Source of the DNA: Leptolyngbya sp. SIO4C5
Lineage (GTDB): Bacteria > Cyanobacteriota > Cyanobacteriia > Phormidesmidales > Phormidesmidaceae
DNA length: 7,586 nucleotides
Direction of reading: 5' to 3'
Assembly (NCBI GenBank): GCA_010671965.1
Contig: JAAHIC010000198.1
Span: forward strand, 1 to 7,586
Shown: piece after piece, positions 6,450 through 7,586 of the stretch
Numbering within the stretch: the stretch's first letter is position 1
Layout of the letters: each line of letters starts with the position of its first letter
Position numbers and translations under genes: made by a program
The notes under the pieces: generated by a model
The model's input: only the letters and a program-made list of their open reading frames with translations
The model's database searches: none
Told to the model about the DNA's origin: nothing

Positions 6450-6657
6450 GAATAATGTCTTGTGGAGACAGTTTGACTGGTTTTAAATTTCCTGGTCAGC
6501 GGCTACAGTTTTCTTGGCAAGACTATCAGCAGTTTCAATCAGCTCGCTACACCAGGGTTGTTATGCTGACGCTAACTGATCGTAGTGGGCTGACACGCCT
6601 CAAATGGTGCAAATGATCAATAGGCTAGAACCCTTGGATTCGGTGCGTTACGCTGCG
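6450..6657. other. Intergenic region upstream of the Uma2 gene
   Basis: This 208-bp gap holds the leader of the Uma2 gene and, at its right end, part of the dispersed palindrome at 6642-6672. A plus-strand open frame of 53 codons (6455-6616, ATG start, TGA stop) fits in it. It has no ribosome-binding site, starts almost back-to-back with the Uma2 gene and resembles nothing I know, so I do not call it a gene. No promoter stands out. Confidence 0.5.
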
Positions 6658-6672
6658 CTAACAGCACCCTAC
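6642..6672. repeat. Dispersed cyanobacterial palindromic repeat overlapping a stop codon
   Basis: GGTGC (6642-6646) pairs with GCACC (6664-6668), and GTTA (6647-6650) with TAAC (6659-6662), leaving an unpaired A at 6663. CGC (6651-6653) and GCG (6655-6657) can also pair. The GGTGCGTTACGCTGCG core is recognisable as part of a palindrome scattered through many cyanobacterial genomes (recalled, not searched). Read on the minus strand it contributes the last residues, VGCC, and the stop codon of the small gene at 6658-6921. Its hairpin could also end transcription of that cassette. Confidence 0.7.
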
Positions 6673-6921
6673 TTCATTCTCCATTTTAGCTGTGTTGCGC
6701 CAGTAGGGTTCTGGCTCAACGTTAGCAACTTTAGCTAATACACTCTCATAGTTTATTCGATCTCCTCGGCTCGCGCGTTCTTGTTCTTGAAGATACCTTT
6801 CGGTCGTTAGTGCTGAAATCTTCTCGGCAACGGCTAAAGCAACAAACTGATCTAATGAAATTCCATCCTGTTCAGCAAGCTTTTGTAAGCTTCTATACAA
6901 CAAGATAGAACCTAACTCCAT
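6658..6921 (-). CDS. Small ribbon-helix-helix/HicB-like antitoxin-type protein
   Basis: The 87-residue product resembles a group of small cyanobacterial proteins usually labelled antitoxin or HicB-like: LYRSLQKLAEQDGISLDQFVALAVAEKISAL (residues 8-38) followed by RYLQEQERASRGDR and a VANVEPE tail. The helix-turn-helix pair fits a ribbon-helix-helix DNA-binding fold. The N-terminal strand, normally a stretch of about ten residues ending in Pro-Asp-Ser before LYRSL, is reduced here to MELGSIL, so dimerisation or DNA binding may be altered. The C-terminal VGCC and stop come from a dispersed repeat. The gene follows the MazF/PemK toxin gene by 6 bp. A second ATG at 6926 in another frame gives only four codons. 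It may be an extra regulator of the cassette or the orphan antitoxin of another system. Confidence 0.7.
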   Translation of the reverse strand: MELGSILLYRSLQKLAEQDGISLDQFVALAVAEKISALTTERYLQEQERASRGDRINYESVLAKVANVEPEPYWRNTAKMENEVGCC

Positions 6922-6927
6922 TTCATT

Positions 6928-7287
6928 TTACTCTTTTATAAAATTGCATAATTGCTTAGCAATATCCGCTTGAGTTTCATTAGACAAGTATCCCAGTTCT
7001 CGCAAAATCAGAGAAACGCGAGCCGTCATCAAAAAATGCAGACGTAGAGTAGACGGCTTATGTAAACCGCTAACAGCAAAGTCTGGATGCGATTTGTCAA
7101 GAATAATATCTGTTGGCAAAATTTCTTGAGCAATACGGCTAGTAACAAAGGCCAACAAGACATGTTTGTATGTTCCGATTGGATCAGTTAGACAAACAGC
7201 AGGTCTAACCTTAGTAGTCGATAAATTATCAAAAGGGAACGGAACTAAAACAACCTTACCCTTGGAACTGGAAGGGTTTTCCATCAC
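6928..7287 (-). CDS. Type II toxin-antitoxin toxin, MazF/PemK family endoribonuclease
   Basis: The 119-residue protein carries the MazF/PemK core: KGKVVLVPFPFDNLSTTKVRPAVCLTD (residues 9-35), which holds the family's R28-P29, then VLLAFVTSRI with T49-S50, and SGLHKPSTLRLHFLMTA near 73-89. Toxins of this family cut mRNA in the cytoplasm and halt growth when free of antitoxin. Length is typical and no key element is missing. The first codon of the open frame is GTG at 7287, followed at once by ATG at 7284; AGGTG just before the ATG makes 7284 an equally good start. The gene overlaps the antitoxin gene upstream by about 30 bp, typical of translational coupling in such pairs. The surrounding DNA is clearly AT-richer than the alkylation-repair genes. 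Confidence 0.9.
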   Translation of the reverse strand: MMENPSSSKGKVVLVPFPFDNLSTTKVRPAVCLTDPIGTYKHVLLAFVTSRIAQEILPTDIILDKSHPDFAVSGLHKPSTLRLHFLMTARVSLILRELGYLSNETQADIAKQLCNFIKE

Positions 7288-7507
7288 CTACATTGTAAAT
7301 ATCTTCTTCAGGATCACTCAGAAAATCAAAGGCCGAATTTTGAGCAGCCGAGTGCAGCCAATCAGCCTCTTGAATGTCGTCAGTTTCCACCTCTTCCACC
7401 AAAACAATGACTCTAACCTGAGTATTTTGGCGAAGATTGAGCTGAAAGTTAGGCAATACCAGATAACCATCAGCAGTTACTGTGGCGGGTAGTTCATAAG
7501 CTTGCAT
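7256..7507 (-). CDS. MazE-like antitoxin paired with the MazF/PemK toxin
   Basis: From the ATG at 7507 the product has 83 residues. It starts MQAYELPATVTADGYLVLPN, like the strand-rich N-terminus of a cyanobacterial group of small MazF-partner proteins, continues with VRVIVLVEEVE, and ends with an acidic toxin-binding-type tail (AFDFLSDPEEDIYNVGDGKPF). It should bind and neutralise the toxin encoded next, and probably represses the operon. The open frame extends upstream to a GTG at 7576, but those extra 23 residues (SLTQSARLKLKLFNYSFCF region) do not resemble the family, so I prefer the internal ATG. No strong ribosome-binding site is seen before it. Its 3' end overlaps the toxin start by about 30 bp. 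Confidence 0.85.
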   Translation of the reverse strand: MQAYELPATVTADGYLVLPNFQLNLRQNTQVRVIVLVEEVETDDIQEADWLHSAAQNSAFDFLSDPEEDIYNVGDGKPFQFQG

Positions 7508-7586
7508 AAAGCAGAAAGAATAGTTGAACAGCTTTAGTTTAAGCCTAGCTGATTGAGTAAGCGATCGCCTCTCCACGGTTGACGCC
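7508..7586. other. Upstream region of the toxin-antitoxin cassette
   Basis: This edge segment presumably holds the cassette's promoter. It contains one HIP1 octamer (7561-7568), the first seen to the right of the Uma2 gene. I see no convincing promoter elements or operator palindrome, and the window ends before the upstream gene can be judged. Confidence 0.3.

Noticed and set aside
6455..6616. 53-codon plus-strand open frame divergent from the Uma2 gene
   Set aside because: No ribosome-binding site, starts 5 bp from the Uma2 start codon, no recognisable motif, and this length arises by chance.
7508..7576. N-terminal extension of the antitoxin to a GTG at 7576
   Set aside because: The 23 added residues do not look like the family's N-terminus, whereas MQAYELPATV from the internal ATG does.
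1..7586. CRISPR array, tRNA, rRNA, transposase or integrase gene
   Set aside because: No regularly spaced repeats, no tRNA-like cloverleaf or rRNA stretch noticed by eye, and no transposase or recombinase motifs in any supported frame.

Overview
The window is almost certainly from a cyanobacterium. The HIP1 octamer GCGATCGC occurs at least fifteen times (for example near 921, 941, 2072, 2609, 4264, 4656, 5155 and 7561), the palindromic repeats at 2235-2258 and 6642-6672 are of kinds common in cyanobacterial intergenic DNA, and the Uma2 and MazF/PemK families found here are abundant in that phylum. No genus can be named. Every gene I accept lies on the minus strand, so the story reads from right to left.

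Layout, right to left. 6658-7507 is an AT-rich toxin-antitoxin cassette: a MazE-like antitoxin, an overlapping MazF/PemK toxin and a third small ribbon-helix-helix-type protein whose stop codon lies inside a dispersed repeat. 6450-6657 is mostly non-coding. 5895-6449 is a Uma2-family nuclease gene. 2269-5814 looks like one transcription unit of four tightly packed genes: an Ada-AlkA fusion (alkylation sensor, AraC-type regulator and 3-methyladenine glycosylase), an O6-alkylguanine-DNA methyltransferase (ogt), an EamA/DMT-family membrane transporter, and a conserved-looking protein of unknown function. 1024-2142 encodes a probable secreted protein with an internal duplication that carries paired cysteines. 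72-761 encodes a multi-pass membrane protein. The left edge is a 33-bp, almost perfect inverted repeat that also encodes the end of that membrane protein.

How the genes work together. The Ada-AlkA and Ogt genes divide between them the jobs of E. coli Ada and AlkA: sensing methylphosphotriesters, excising alkylated bases and repairing O6-alkylguanine. The transporter and the unknown protein are joined to them by 8-bp spacing and by overlap or near-overlap. Whether they have a role in alkylation stress is inference from position. The toxin-antitoxin block differs in composition and lacks HIP1 sites, which fits later acquisition.

Limits. No searches were run. Family calls rest on motifs read by eye, and promoter and terminator calls are weak. 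I see no clearly new defence or mobile system. The most unusual structures are the left-edge inverted repeat, the split adaptive-response operon with its extra genes, and the repeat-terminated third gene of the toxin-antitoxin cassette.
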